Below are positions 11,621 to 22,798 of a stretch of 64,000 nucleotides of DNA, piece by piece; positions within the stretch are counted from its first letter, which is position 1, and every line of letters begins with the position of its first letter. Source of the DNA: Sweltsa coloradensis (lineage: Eukaryota; Arthropoda; Insecta; Plecoptera; Chloroperlidae); NCBI GenBank assembly GCA_024449915.1, contig JAMZAV010000097.1, positions 992,001 through 1,056,000 on the forward strand. The letters run 5' to 3'. Under the pieces are notes generated by a model. The model ran no database searches. It was not told the DNA's origin and saw only the letters and a list, made by a program, of their open reading frames with translations. A program made the position numbers and the translations under genes.

Positions 11621-14600
11621 ATCCTATATATTTGGGCCTACTGTGAAGAATTTCAGTCAGTTTTTGTCAAAAGTAATTAATTACAACAAAAGTGTTTGTA
11701 ACAAAAATAACTAACTGGTTGTTATGATTGCATATAACTATAAATTCATAACAAGACCTTATCAATATGTAACAAAATAATCTATGCAGAAATAATATTT
11801 TAGTACTTTGGCTTGGAGTTTGATCTAATGTATGTTGACAGTATTAAAAACTATAGCTCGGCAACGGCTAATTTGTCTTATTTCCTGGAGCGAAGCTAAT
11901 TGTGAAAGTATTAATATGATTCAGGATATTATTGTAATTGACATTCTTTTCCTCTTTTTTAAATTCTTAATTGCTATTTTGTAATATGTACAGTTAACAA
12001 GGAACAACTCCACACATTACATTCATGTTCAAGTCATGATTAGCACAATTGTAACGCAAGCGCCATGTTCTGTCGGTCAGATTTATGCGCACCAAGTAAA
12101 ATCAAGTAAATGCACACAATATAATAAACAGATTGCAAAAACAAAAAAACAATGATACAATATTGAATGATAACATTGGTATTTAAAATTTGAAAATGTA
12201 TAGGCCTAGTTAAAGTTTGAAATTAATCAATATCAAAATTAATTAAATTTATCAAAAAGAATTAAGAAAACGAAAAATTTAGAAAAAATAACAAAATTTT
12301 TTAAAAATAAAGTTGGAAAACGAAAAGAAAAAAACTAATTTATCAGATGATCTCTTTCAAATGAATTTGAGGATTACTAATAAGAAGAAAATAAATGATA
12401 TTTAATTTTACTTTTAGTTGTTTTATGGTGTAATGCATTATATAGATAGTGCTGAGAGTGTTATGACTGTATTTAATTAATTACTAAGACTTATGAATGA
12501 ATACATCGAGCTCTACGTTTAATAATAATACTACACTGCCTACCTACCGTGTTCAAAACTTACCATCACTCCACTTTTCAACACTATTTTGTTTATTTGT
12601 TTAAAGAAATCTTGTTCAACCTGTCAAGATGTTGTTCCTAAGCCCCAAATTTAAATAAATTTCCCTTTGTTTATTTCTCAAATTCAAATCATTGCCATTT
12701 GTTTTATGATTGACTCCGATAGGTTTAGGATAATCAATTAAAATTCCTCTACGAGAGTTTAAAGACAATGCGATGAAGTCGTAGCAAGGATGTCAATGAC
12801 GACGCCGTCCCTCATGGTGGGTATCAAGATCTCACCTGACCATTAACGCAGTGGGAGGCTGCGGTTGCCTGGCAACCAGGGATACCACCGGCTGACAGCA
12901 GAACGGAGGGTCATTAATATTTTTATGGGGAAATATTATCTTAGTTTTAGTAGACTTGGCTAAAAGTTAAACTACTTCGAGGGGTAAATGTTGACTTCGT
13001 CATCTGCATCTGCGGTGATACAGCGACATTGTTGTCTCGTATAATTTACGTCAACATAATAACGAGCATGCACGGGTACAGGAGTGCCCAAAAGAGGGAG
13101 CGAAGCTACATAATCAACAGATCCTCGAAGAAGAATACAAAAATGTATACGTTTCTTCCCAGCTTTTAATCTTTGTAAGTAGAAGTGCCGAGTACAGAAA
13201 TATCGACTTTCTGGGAGGGCTAGCACCTCCCCCAACCCCAGGGTCGCCAACAACGTGTAGCTTCCAATGCAATGCCAACAAAAACGCTCGTCAATCGGAA
13301 ACACTGAGAATGTTTGCAAGAGACAAAATCAAAAGAGAGATGATGATGCCCCTTTATTGATGAAAATCTCTCGTCATCAGTTTGATAAATTTGTTTAAAC
13401 GAAATAAGATACATTCATCTTAGCTAAAAGATTTCAAGTTTTCAACAGCCACTTTTGTTGTTGTAAAATAATTTCACTTTTATCCATCGCAACAAAACTA
13501 TCAATCCATTCACACAAGTATAGCACTGTTCAACGAAGAATTCAGTTAAACTTTCCTGTTTGCTGTAAGAATTAGTCTTTCGGTATAGAAATACCCACAC
13601 ACTCAGCTTGAAACTATAACACTGTCAATCCATAACTTTCTCTTGGTTATTATTTCAGTGTATTTACAATTTCATGCATTGCAATACTATTTTAAAAAGC
13701 GGTGTAAGTTCCTTTGTTCGTCTTAAAGCTAGACTAAACAAGCACTGCATGAAGTTGTGTAAACTCCACACTGTGGGTCTTACTCATTGCCGAAGTTGCA
13801 TACAAAGATTGCGCCATGCTGTGATGTGATGTACCTAGAGACTGTTTTCCTTGAGTCAAAGAAAAATAAAGTAGTAAGGTGATCTAGTATACAAATCTGT
13901 CTTTAATTAATGGTTTATGATTGATTGATGAATTTGTTTTGAAAGTGCAATTTGGCCTGAAAGTAAATAATTGATTTGTATCTAACATTTATTCTGTATA
14001 GAACATAGCAATGTGATTAACATTGTGGGAGTGTGATTAAAAACACACTTAGTCATTTATTTTAATAGAGGCATATGTAGTTATTTATTTTAAGTAAAAG
14101 TTATATTGTACCTTTGTTTGTTTCCTCATCCTCCGTGAGTAATTTTCTCTCAAAATAAAAGTTTGAGTATCTATAGTAAAAAAAGTCATTACATCGAGAC
14201 AACGCAGTGCACGTTTCGCAACGATCATGCACAGCATCGTCAGACCGACATATTATACTGATGCGTCCGAGTTAAAGAACCGACAACACCCGATCTTGCA
14301 CGAGCATGCCAAGCTACAACCCAAGAAACGAATGTCGTCTACCTGACGTTAACAGGAAGTTGATTTATGGTAGCTTTTAACCGCATAACCAAATTCTCTT
14401 TGTCTTACGATTGTGGTCCTTGTGAGAAGCACTGAAGAGCCGTCGCGATGTTAGAAGTTAGAACACCTGGCCAAACCCGAACGATAGCCATTCTCTCTAA
14501 TGTGGATGTGGGGTAGGGTGCGTGGCGGGAGATAACAACTAGACACTGGCTTAGTTGTTTCAAGGTCACAGACTCTTGCTGGCTTGCTTGAGTTGAGGTC

Positions 14601-14758
14601 AGTGGTCACTACTCGAGCCCGTGGTCGTCGGCTTAGAGCTTCACATGATTGAACAAACATTTGGCACCACGTATTGGAGTTGGATAGACAATCTTTAGAA
14701 CAAGATTGTTTCTGTGATTATTATTGATGGGCAGACAACCATAACCTAGTAGTATCTA
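11621..14758. other. Spacer, no gene recognised
   Basis: Very AT-rich to about 12700. The longest ORF, 115 residues on the minus strand at 12972-13319, has many Cys and aromatic residues but no recognisable domain, and no promoter or splice context supports it. Sequence around 14200-14660 is less AT-rich with no assignable content. Confidence 0.4.
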
Positions 14759-14925
14759 CTAGGAAAACGCTAAAGTCCCGCCGCGTTGATGGATGAGCTT
14801 TTTAAAGTTTTTAGTTTGCGTGGGATATCTTTACTTTTGCAAGTGCTTTGTTTTGCTGCCTACGCATTGTAGGTGAATGTTGTCAAATTCTTTTGTTTCT
14901 TGTCAATTGGTATTATTTACCGTAA
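14759..14925 (-). mobile_element. Helentron-like element, 3'-end fragment
   Basis: This is a truncated copy of the same family as the next feature. Read on the plus strand it starts CTAGGAAAACGC after an A. It carries the AACGC/GCGTT hairpin and the GATGGATGAGC subterminal block, then runs ~110 bp of family sequence until the next copy begins at 14926. Confidence 0.7.
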
Positions 14926-15709
14926 CTAGGAAAACGCTAAAGTCCGCCGCGTTGATGGATGAGCTTTTTAAAGGTTTTAGTTTGCGTTTTGGGGAAACTT
15001 TACTTTTGCAAGTGCTTGTTTTTGCTGCCTACGCATTGTAGGTGAATGTTGTCAAGTTTCTTTGTTTCTTGTCAATTGGTTTATTTTCCGTAAAAAACTT
15101 GTATTAAAAGCTTTTTTCTATGGATTCTGGCTAATTTTTCTACTTTTTCTTTCAAAAGGTATACATAACCATAACCTTAATGTCCATGTATAATATGAAC
15201 GTTGTAGCCCCACCCGTTGGTCAGAATTGGCCCAAATGGCACGAAAAAACGCACAAAAGTCAAAAAACGTATATTAAATACTTTATTTCTCTCGATTCTG
15301 GCTTTAACTTTTTCAACTTTTTCTTTCAGAAAGCAATACATCACCATTACCTTAATGTCCATGTGAAATATGAACGTTTAAGCCCCACCCGTTGGTCAGA
15401 ATTGGCCCAAATGGCACGAAAATATCGCACCAAAAATCGAAAAAATCGTAAAAAGTACGATATTCATGAGAAATATTTCTTCGATTGTACCCAAAAATGT
15501 AGCAAGTCTAAGTTCAGAGAAAACAAAGGTCGTATCAAATTTTCATCAAGATCGCATATACCGTTTGCCCGGTAGAGAGCGAACAAACAGACGGAAAAAC
15601 GAAAAAAAACAAAAAAACAAAAAAACAAAAAAACAAAAAAAACAAAAAAACACCCGAGCTAAATTTTTTGGGGGGTCGGTGAAATTGAAGTCTTCGCTTC
15701 GCTCATCCA
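14926..15709 (-). mobile_element. Helentron-like non-autonomous element
   Basis: Read in element sense (minus strand), it begins TGGATGAGCGAAGCGAAG and ends TTTTCCTAG next to T. Close to the 3' end lie GCTCATCC, which is the inverse of the 5' terminus, and then a hairpin AACGC/GCGTT. No terminal inverted repeat in the normal sense and no long ORF are present. An internal unit (ATGAACGTTGTAGCCCCACC and neighbouring sequence) is duplicated. Asymmetric inverted repeats, a 3' hairpin, a CTAG end and T|T insertion are the published hallmarks of Helentron/Helitron2 elements. No Rep-helicase is in the window, so the assignment is structural. Confidence 0.65.
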
Positions 15710-16098
15710 AAAACTTATATTAAAAGCTTTATTTCTATGGATTCTGGCTAACTTTTTCAACTTTTTCTTTCAAAATGTACTACATCAGTATTATATGAAC
15801 GTTGTAGCCCCACCCGTTTGGTCAGAATTGGCCCAAATGGCACGAAAATATCGCACAAAAAATCGAAAAAAATCGTAAAAGTACGATATTCATGAGAAAT
15901 ATTTCTTCGATTGTACCCAAAACCGTGGCAAGTCTAAGTTCAGAGATTTCGAAGGTCCTGTCAAATTTTCATCCAGATCGCTTATGCCGTTTGCCCGGTA
16001 GAGAGCGAACAAACAGACAGAAAAAAAAACAAAAAAAAACACCCGAGCTAAATTTTTTGGGGGGTCGGTGAAATTGAAGTCTTCGCTTCGCTCATCCA
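15710..16098 (-). mobile_element. Helentron-like element, 5'-end fragment in tandem
   Basis: Immediately after the 5' end of the previous copy the family sequence resumes at AACTTATATTAAAAGC and runs to a second complete 5' terminus, GCTCATCCA at 16098 followed by A. The block 14759-16098 thus holds two 3' ends and two 5' ends in head-to-tail order. Short ORFs inside such copies recur because the repeat recurs and are not genes. Confidence 0.7.
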
Positions 16099-17254
16099 AT
16101 GACCTAACCCCCCAACCCCCTGAAAATGTTTATTGTTGTGGTTTACTCAAGAACGGAAAGAATAATCGTTATGGGAACATGTGGGATAATAGGTGAATAA
16201 TGAAGAAAACTCTTTGAAAATTCCAACGAAAGTTCGCAAATAAATTGTGTGTATTGACTGTTACACTGCCGAAATATAATTTTATATGATTTTACGATTT
16301 TCAGCTTTCAATTTGAAGCTTCTATGGAGATAGTAATAAAATATGCGTACATTGTAGAGTTATAATCTTACAAACAAGCTCACTTGAGCTTACTTAGTAA
16401 ATATAAATTCAGGTTCTTAGGGTACAATATGAAATTGAATTTTTTTCTGAAAACTTTAATACGTTTTTTTTTTCGGGGCAATATTTCGAAAATTTTAGCA
16501 AATTTTGTATTTGACGTATCCCATTAATTTTAATTGTAGGAGAATAATGAATGAGTAGCAGCTTTGCTTCGACTAATAATTGTTTATGGAGAGTTGGGCG
16601 GGGGGGGGGGGGGGGGGAAGGAAGAGCAGGTCTATCTAAATGGCCACTAGCTCGTTTTTGTTTTGACAATGTAACAGGCCGGTCGACAACTGTAAATCTA
16701 ATACGGCCCCTATAATATATAATATTCGGTATAACATAATATATGCAGGCTGGTTGCTAGGTGGTTGGTGGACTCCATAATACACAAAAACTTACGTATT
16801 TTAAATAAAAATTACGTTTTTAGAAAAAGTAGTGGGTCCATTCCTCTTAAGTCGGTAAGCGTATCTCTTTATTTTGGCATGTAAAGAGTATTTAAGAGAA
16901 AATTGCTTACAATGTCATATTGGCCTTCTGTCTAGGAATGACCGCCTGCCCTCATATCTTGCAACGCCACTGGAGAGTGGGCGGTATATATTTCATGGCA
17001 GACATTTTCAGGTGCGACTTTCGCATCGCCTTACATTCCAATAGCACTTCCTGTAACTTATGGGCCGACCAATTGAACCAGTAATTAAATAGTAGTTATC
17101 CCGGGCATCCTAACGTTATTTATAGTTATTACGATGCCCTGTCATTAGTGCTGTCTAATGGTCAAACCTGGGGCAATGACGTTCACACACACACACCTCG
17201 CTCCACATGGCGTTGTTTGTGTTGTTTGCTCGAGATGGATGCCAGCACCAATGG
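16099..17254. other. Spacer with poly-G run
   Basis: A G run of about 20 lies at 16597-16617. A short CA repeat lies near 17183-17196. No gene is recognised. Confidence 0.45.
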
Positions 17255-17520
17255 CAACTTACCTTCCGATAGAAGTAGGCGAGACTGATTAGGAAGGTTG
17301 CCAGTCGAAACCGCTCTACGGCAATCCTAACTTAGTTTTGATGCAAGGTTTTCCAGAATAAAAATACTGACGCAGGGAATAAGTATGTTATTTACTTATT
17401 TCTCAATTTGTGTCTGCATTTATGTAACTAGATTTATTTTGCTGTCCTCCTTTGTAAATCAGTTTTTTTAACTGAATTGGATAGACGTTAAATAAATATA
17501 AAATACATAAATAGTCGAGA
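17255..17520 (+). repeat. SINE with 3' tail
   Basis: A weak tRNA-like head (TTCCGATAGAAGTAGGCGAG through CCAGTCGAAACC) is followed by CGGCAATCCTAACTT and a body containing TGTCTGCATTTATGTAACTAG. The tail reads CCTTTGTAAATCAGTT then AACTGAATTGGATAGACG then TTAAATAAATA. AATCAGTT and AACTGAAT can pair as a short hairpin. This copy provides the empty target site for the Helentron-like insertion at 19809-20538. Confidence 0.6.
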
Positions 17521-17570
17521 AACACCCCCGTCAGTGGAATTTGTCAATATGTAATGCATGTAAAAAGTCC

Positions 17571-17635
17571 ATCTCGACCGGGGTTTGAACCCGGGTCTCC
17601 CACATTCCAGGTAGGTAGGCGCCTTACTTATATAT
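17571..17635 (-). tRNA. tRNA-like pseudogene or SINE head (GGA)
   Basis: On the minus strand an anticodon arm CCTAC-CTGGAAT-GTGGG and a T arm CCGGG-TTCAAAC-CCCGG both pair well, giving loop anticodon GGA. The 5' acceptor and D arm are missing or replaced, and CCTA is duplicated just upstream. With no complete acceptor stem it is a broken tRNA-related sequence. Confidence 0.4.
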
Positions 17636-17778
17636 TTCATCGTTTACCAATAACGACTTGCATTACAATATAAATCTTTTGTATTCCTCCCAACAGCTTT
17701 CATCATGAGGCACAACTTAAAGTTAAGAAATATTCCTGGCTCGATTTATTTATTAAAATTAATAGATTGCTTATTGAT

Positions 17779-18536
17779 TGGATGAGCGAAGCGAAGACTT
17801 CAATTTCACCGAACCCCCAAAAAATTTAGCTCGGGTGTTTTTTTTTTTTTTTTTTTTCCCCCGTCTGTTTGTTCGCTCTCTACCGGGCAAACGGCATATC
17901 CGATCTTGATGAAAATTTGACAGGACCTTCGAAATCTCTGAACTTAGACTTGCTACGTTTTTGGGTACAATCGAAGAAATATTTCTCATGAATATCGTAC
18001 TTTTTACGATTTTTTTTTCGATTTTTAGTGCGATATTTTCGTGACATTTGGGCCGATTCTGACCAAACGGGTGGGGCTACAACGTTCATATTATACATGG
18101 ACATTAAGGTAATGGTGATGTATTGCTTTCTGAAAGAAAAAATTGAAAAAGTTAGCCAGAATCTATAGAAATAAAGCTTTTAATATAAGTTTTTTGATTT
18201 CTTGTACGATATTTTCGTGCCATTTGGGCCAATTCTGACCAAACGGGTGGGGCTACAACGTTCATATTATACATGGACATTAAGGTTATGGTGATGTAGT
18301 ACCTTTTGAAAGAAAAAGTTTAAAAAGTTAGCCAGAATCCATAGAAATAAAGCTTTTAATATAAGTTTTTTACGGTAAATAATACCAATTGACAAAAACA
18401 ATAGAAATTTGACAACAATCACCTACAATGCGTTGGTAGCAAAACAAAGCACTTGCAAAAGTAAAGATATCCCACGCAAACTACAAATTTTAAAAAGCTC
18501 ATCTATCAACGCGGCGGGACTTTAGCGTTTTCCTAG
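17779..18536 (+). mobile_element. Complete Helentron-like non-autonomous element
   Basis: This is the cleanest copy of the family, in plus orientation and 758 bp long. It starts TGGATGAGCGAAGCGAAG after T17778. It ends with GCTCATC, then the hairpin AACGC-GGCGGGACTTTA-GCGTT, then TTTTCCTAG before T18537. Internally it has a T-rich tract, the ATGAGAAATATTTCTTCG palindrome-like block, and two copies of the CAAACGGGTGGGGCTACAAC unit. No Rep or helicase ORF is present, so it would need a partner element in trans. Confidence 0.7.
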
Positions 18537-19069
18537 TTTTAACTACACAGGTGTTTATTTTAATTTGTAAAACACTTTTAAATTAAATTTCTTGTAAAAA
18601 ACCTGCGCATTGGCCAGGTTTCAATCACCTGTCCCTCGGGAACATTATTGAATCTCGGAAAATAATTCAGTCAGGAGGGAGGACTGACGATGTCTGGTAT
18701 ATAAATCGGAACACCCGAATCAGTCTCGCGCGCTTTGTGTTAGGTTAGATTATGTTCTAGTGAGTTGTGAGATCCTTAATTGGACTTGAGAGAAACTTAA
18801 ATTCAACATAATAGAACTGGAATGTTGTTTATTGTTTATTGCAGCAGTAGATAAATAAATAAGTAAAAGTAAATATTTAATTAGACGTTGGCATCTGAGC
18901 CTGTATAGGCTTATCATATACTATTACATAATATACATAAGATTTACAACGATGTACTATATTTTAAGTATAAGTCTTCAACTATTCTACTTGAAGCAAA
19001 TTCATATAAACTGAGGTTAAAGCAGGGCCTGTCTTGATGCTGATGATGCTAACAGCACTCCCAGCATTG
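18537..19069. other. Spacer with TATA-box candidate
   Basis: TATATAAAT at 18698-18706 is a good TATA match followed ~30 bp later by a CpG-containing stretch (TCTCGCGCGC), so a plus-strand start site near 18730 is possible. No ORF or exon follows convincingly. Confidence 0.25.
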
Positions 19070-19195
19070 TTTAAATAAATAAAATAAATAAATAAATTCG
19101 TATTTAGAGTCTTACCCAGTCAGTCATATTGGCTGTATTTGGAAGGGGTTTGTGCCCAACCTGGCATCGAAGCCATAACTATTGTGGTCACGTAT
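19070..19195 (-). repeat. Short SINE copy
   Basis: On the minus strand a B-box-like GGCTTCGATGCC is followed by the tail GACTGACTGGGTAAGACTC, TAAATACGAATTTATTT and an ATTT-repeat end. The tail matches those near 24434 and 54541. Confidence 0.5.
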
Positions 19196-19204
19196 ATAAT
19201 TGTA

Positions 19205-19681
19205 CTAGGAAAACGCTTAAGTCCCGCCGCGTTGATGGATGAGCGTAATATTTTAATCGAAAAAAGCGTAAAATTGTGATTTTTTTAATAGATCATTTTC
19301 CGATTACGCTCAAATTTCACACGAATATATTAACTCATAAAATAAAAGTTCTCTGAAAAAATCATTACAATCTAATAAAGCATGTAGATGTTATAAGTCG
19401 AAGAATTTTTTTTTAAATGCGAAAAACATCGTAGAATTGCGATTTTCATGAGAAATAATTTTTGATCGATTTTTCCCCCGTGCAGTTCTTCGTTCAGAGA
19501 TTTCACAGACCTCCATAAAATTTCATCGCAATTGGAGTATTGGTTTAGCCGGAATCGTGTTCACAGACACACAAAAATACAAAAAAAAGAAAGAAAGAAA
19601 AAAAAAACATTCCGGATTTTTTTCTCCAGTGTAGTGAAAAGGAATCTTCGCTTCGCTCGCTACGCTCGCTACGCTCATCCA
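19205..19681 (-). mobile_element. Helentron-like element, short subfamily
   Basis: A 477-bp copy. On the plus strand it runs from CTAGGAAAACGCTTAAGTCC (after A19204) to CTACGCTCATCCA (before A19682), so it is again T|T-inserted in element sense. Its interior differs from the 17779 copy: it has TCATTTTCCGATTACGCTCAAATTTC and TTGGTTTAGCCGGAATCG blocks. The intact uninterrupted string CGCTTAAGTCCCGCC here shows the original target of the TTAA element at 28578. Confidence 0.7.
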
Positions 19682-19739
19682 ATTATGTTAATGATACCAA
19701 GCTGGCAGTGATTGTTTTGATATATCGACTTTGATAAGG

Positions 19740-19808
19740 AGAGGAATTTCATGTTTTTTATTTGTTTTATTTTTGATTTCTTTATTTAACGTCTATCCTA
19801 TTTAGTTA
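19740..19808 (-). repeat. 3' part of SINE split by an element
   Basis: On the minus strand AACTAAATAGGATAGACG followed by TTAAATAAAG continues the SINE interrupted at 20539. The two parts join base-for-base to the uninterrupted copy at about 17455-17500. Confidence 0.7.
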
Positions 19809-20538
19809 CTAGGAAAACGTTACTAAGTCCCGACGCGTTGTTGGATGAGCGTAATTGGTGCATTGAGCTGCCATGTTGTTCTGTGAAAAAATCATTCTCA
19901 AGTTGAATATTTGTTATAAATTAAATTAAATAAAATAAAAAATTAACTTAATTTTTTTTTTTAATTAATCGTAATCTTAAAAAAGGAAAAAATCGTAATA
20001 TTGAAATTTTCATAAGAAATAATTATTCGATTGCGCACAAATTTTACACGAATATATTAATTCATAAAATAAGGTTCTGTGAAAAAATCATTACAATAGG
20101 ATAAAGCATGTAGGTGTTATAAGTCAAAGAATTGTTTAAAAAAAAAAAAAAAAAAATTTTTTTAAATTTTTCGATTGCGCTCAAATTTCACACGAATACC
20201 AAACTTCATAAAATTAAGCTTCTGTCAAAAAATAATTAAAATCGGATAAAGCATGTAGGTGTTATAAGCTGAAGAAATATTTTAAAAATCGAAAAAATCG
20301 TAAAATTGCGATTTTCATGAGAAATAATTTTTCGATTGCGCTCAAAAACGTGGCAGTTCTTGGTTCAGAGATTTCGAAGGCCTCCATAAAATTTCATCGC
20401 AATTGGAGTATCGGTTTAGCCGGAATCGTGCTAACAGACACACAATAATACAAACAGAAAAAAAGAAAATCATTCCGGATTTTTTTCTCCAGTGTAGTGA
20501 AATGGGCGAATCTTCGCTACGCTCGCTACGCTCATCCA
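19809..20538 (-). mobile_element. Helentron-like element inserted in a SINE
   Basis: A 730-bp copy of the short subfamily with an internal triplication of the 'TTCGATTGCGCTCAAATTTC...AAAGCATGTAGGTGTTATAAG' unit. Ends are CTAGGAAAACG (after A19808) and GCTCATCCA (before A20539). Removing it restores a SINE tail with no added or lost base, which fixes the boundaries and shows that no target duplication forms beyond the T|T junction. Confidence 0.75.
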
Positions 20539-20640
20539 ATAAAACTAATTTACAAAGGAGGACAACTAAATAAATCTTATTACATAGATGCAGACACAAC
20601 AATGTACTACTATTAGTTAAATATTTGAAATAGTAATATT
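20539..20640 (-). repeat. 5' part of the split SINE
   Basis: On the minus strand TGTCTGCATCTATGTAATAAG, TTTAGTTGTCCTCCTTTG and TAAATTAGTTTTAT align to the SINE at 17408-17465. Confidence 0.65.
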
Positions 20641-20739
20641 ACAACAACAATGCATTAAAACTCAACAATTTAGGTAACAAATCGAAAGGATATTAAATGC
20701 AATGAATGGATCAAAATTATAAAAAAGGGTGAGGAATGA

Positions 20740-20815
20740 AAATAAAAGAAAAAAGGAAAGAAAAGAAAAAGAAAAGGAAAGGAAAGGAAAAAAGAAAGAA
20801 AAAGAAAAAGTAAGA
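20740..20815. repeat. Purine-rich GA/AAAG simple repeat
   Basis: An uninterrupted run of A and G based on AAAG and AAAGG. It produces a Phe/Ser-rich minus-strand ORF that is an artefact. Confidence 0.85.
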
Positions 20816-20887
20816 AACAAAATTTGTTGCCTTAGAAGGGTATTGAAAATACCTGAAATATGAGCAAATATTGCTTTCATTTATATA

Positions 20888-20932
20888 CTAGGAAAACGCC
20901 AAAGTCGTTGTTAGACGAGTGAATGAGCCATG
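20888..20932 (-). mobile_element. Solo Helentron-like 3' end
   Basis: CTAGGAAAACGCCAAAGTCG then TTGTTAGACGAGTG keeps the CTAG terminus and an AACG/CGTT hairpin, but the rest of the element is absent. Confidence 0.55.
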
Positions 20933-21429
20933 AAATGAGTACCCGGTAACATTCCCTTTCATCCATCTACTTAAGGCCTCCCTAGCCTATCATAGGCTAG
21001 TGTGGCGCTTTACAGTTGACGCTCCCTTATACCAACTAAACTCAAAACCCTATAATTTATACCTATATCAATCAACTTAAATGCAAATGTTCCCGGGTGC
21101 TCAACACATGACTTGCTCACTCTTCTAACAACGAATTTGGCGCTTTCCTAGTCTAGTTGACAAAGTAGCCCCTATATATACCCGAAATGTGGAAGACATG
21201 GATTCAAACCCTCGGTCGGGAAAGATTTTGTATTTCTGGACTGTATTTAAAAAAGTATAGAACATGTTTTGAAATGCAAACAATACTATGGAACACATAG
21301 CCAGTACGAAATACGTGTAAAGATTGCAAGGTTTACTCAATCTCCCAGCTCTATTTGGGGATACCTTGAGCATACAAAAAAATAAATTTTTTGTAGGATG
21401 CCCGCTGTAGGGTATACACATCAGATTTA
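20933..21429. other. Spacer, no gene recognised
   Basis: The 98-residue minus-strand ORF at 21125-21421 has no recognised domain and no supporting context. Confidence 0.35.
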
Positions 21430-21658
21430 ACCGGTGTTACTCTCTTCAGGTGAATTAGGTATGTTGCGGATAGGACAATTATTGTGAAGGGATGTCCGAG
21501 GGCTATTTAAGAGGACTCAATCCCTTGCATTTGCCTTAACGACTAAGGAAAAGCTCGGAAAAACCTTCAGTCGGGATTGCCGGTCTCGACGGGATTCGAA
21601 CCCGGGACCTCCAGAATCAGAGTCGAGCGCTTAGCGCCCGAGCCAAGACTGTCGGTTG
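21430..21658 (-). repeat. tRNA-derived SINE with well preserved head
   Basis: On the minus strand a tRNA-like head at about 21658-21582 keeps a 7-bp acceptor (GTCTTGG with TCGAGAC), a D-arm-like GGGCGCTAAGCGC and a B box GGTTCGAATCCC. The anticodon arm pairs poorly, so this is not a functional tRNA. It is followed by GGCAATCCCGACTGAAGG, the body junction shared with the other SINE heads. Confidence 0.6.
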
Positions 21659-22798
21659 AGCACATTAGATTCGATACACCTTGGTCTTTGCAAGCAATTT
21701 TCACAGCCTGACAAAATAACAAATAAAAAATAATCTTCAAAAACAAAACCATTGTCGTTAAAATAATTCCTACACATTTGCAGCCTATTTTTTTTATTTT
21801 TTACTTCTTGTAGTTTGTTTGCAGTTCTCATTATAAATAAATAAAAATAGTACATCTCATTTACTTGAGTACTTTCCACTTTTTTAGGAGTATTATTTTA
21901 ATTAATTTAATCTCTTTTTAAAACAACGTAGGAATTTTTAAATTAACATATTTTAGCTAGTTACTATAATATGATATTATACACTTTTAACAATAGTATT
22001 TTCATACATTTACCCAATCTTGAATGGAGTTTTATGTCATAGCATTAATTTTGGCGTGACTGATGGTAATTGCTAGATACGAGAATTGGCTATACGACCA
22101 TGCTAATTTATTAAAGGCACTTAGGCTAGTCATGATAAGAAGGATAAGCCAGCAACTTACGTTGCATCTAAAGGTAAAACGCGTGGGCCTGCTCAAATCC
22201 GGTTTGAAAAAGGAAATTAATTGGTAAGAAAATCCATTTGTCATGATATTCATACTTTGTTGCGGTAGGTGTAAAACATAATACATAATTAATTGATTGA
22301 ATTGAAATCAAACTTATCATCGGAAAGTAGGCCTACAGAATTTTTGTCGTTTTAAATATGAATGCCACAATTATTAAGCATAGAAGTCTTCTTCTCCTGC
22401 AAAAACCGCAAAGCGTAATTAAAACATCAAAGCTAGTACCTCCAAAAAGATTATAATATTTTGAATCAACTCACATCATGCTAGCTTTATTTTCAAGTTC
22501 AGGACTTAAACAATACAATACGAAGTGCATAGAAAATATTAATTTGTTTTATGTGTCAGTAACATGCACACAATAACTTATATACTTTTCAATAACTTAT
22601 CACTCAGTTATCAAAAACGAAATTTGAATTAATAAATTATAGAATATACTTCCCGTGGTTTTACAAGCACAGGTTAAGGTGCAAACTGGCCAATCAGTTG
22701 TAATAGGTTTTTTTAGAGGTTGTTATACGGACTTCCATTTACCATTATTTCAACGTTATAAAATAAAATTAATTTTAACAATATATTTTTGCATCTGT
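21659..22798. other. Spacer, no gene recognised
   Basis: AT-rich, with short ORFs only and no repeat structure found by eye. Confidence 0.4.

Noticed and set aside
12972..13319. 115-residue minus-strand ORF as a gene
   Set aside because: No domain, no splice or promoter context, and ORFs of this length are expected by chance on two strands over 64 kb.
15180..15723. Repeated ORFs with YNMNVVAPPV and DERSERSED-like peptides at several loci
   Set aside because: They recur because the Helentron-like repeat recurs; frames are short, differ between copies and contain A-tract slippage.
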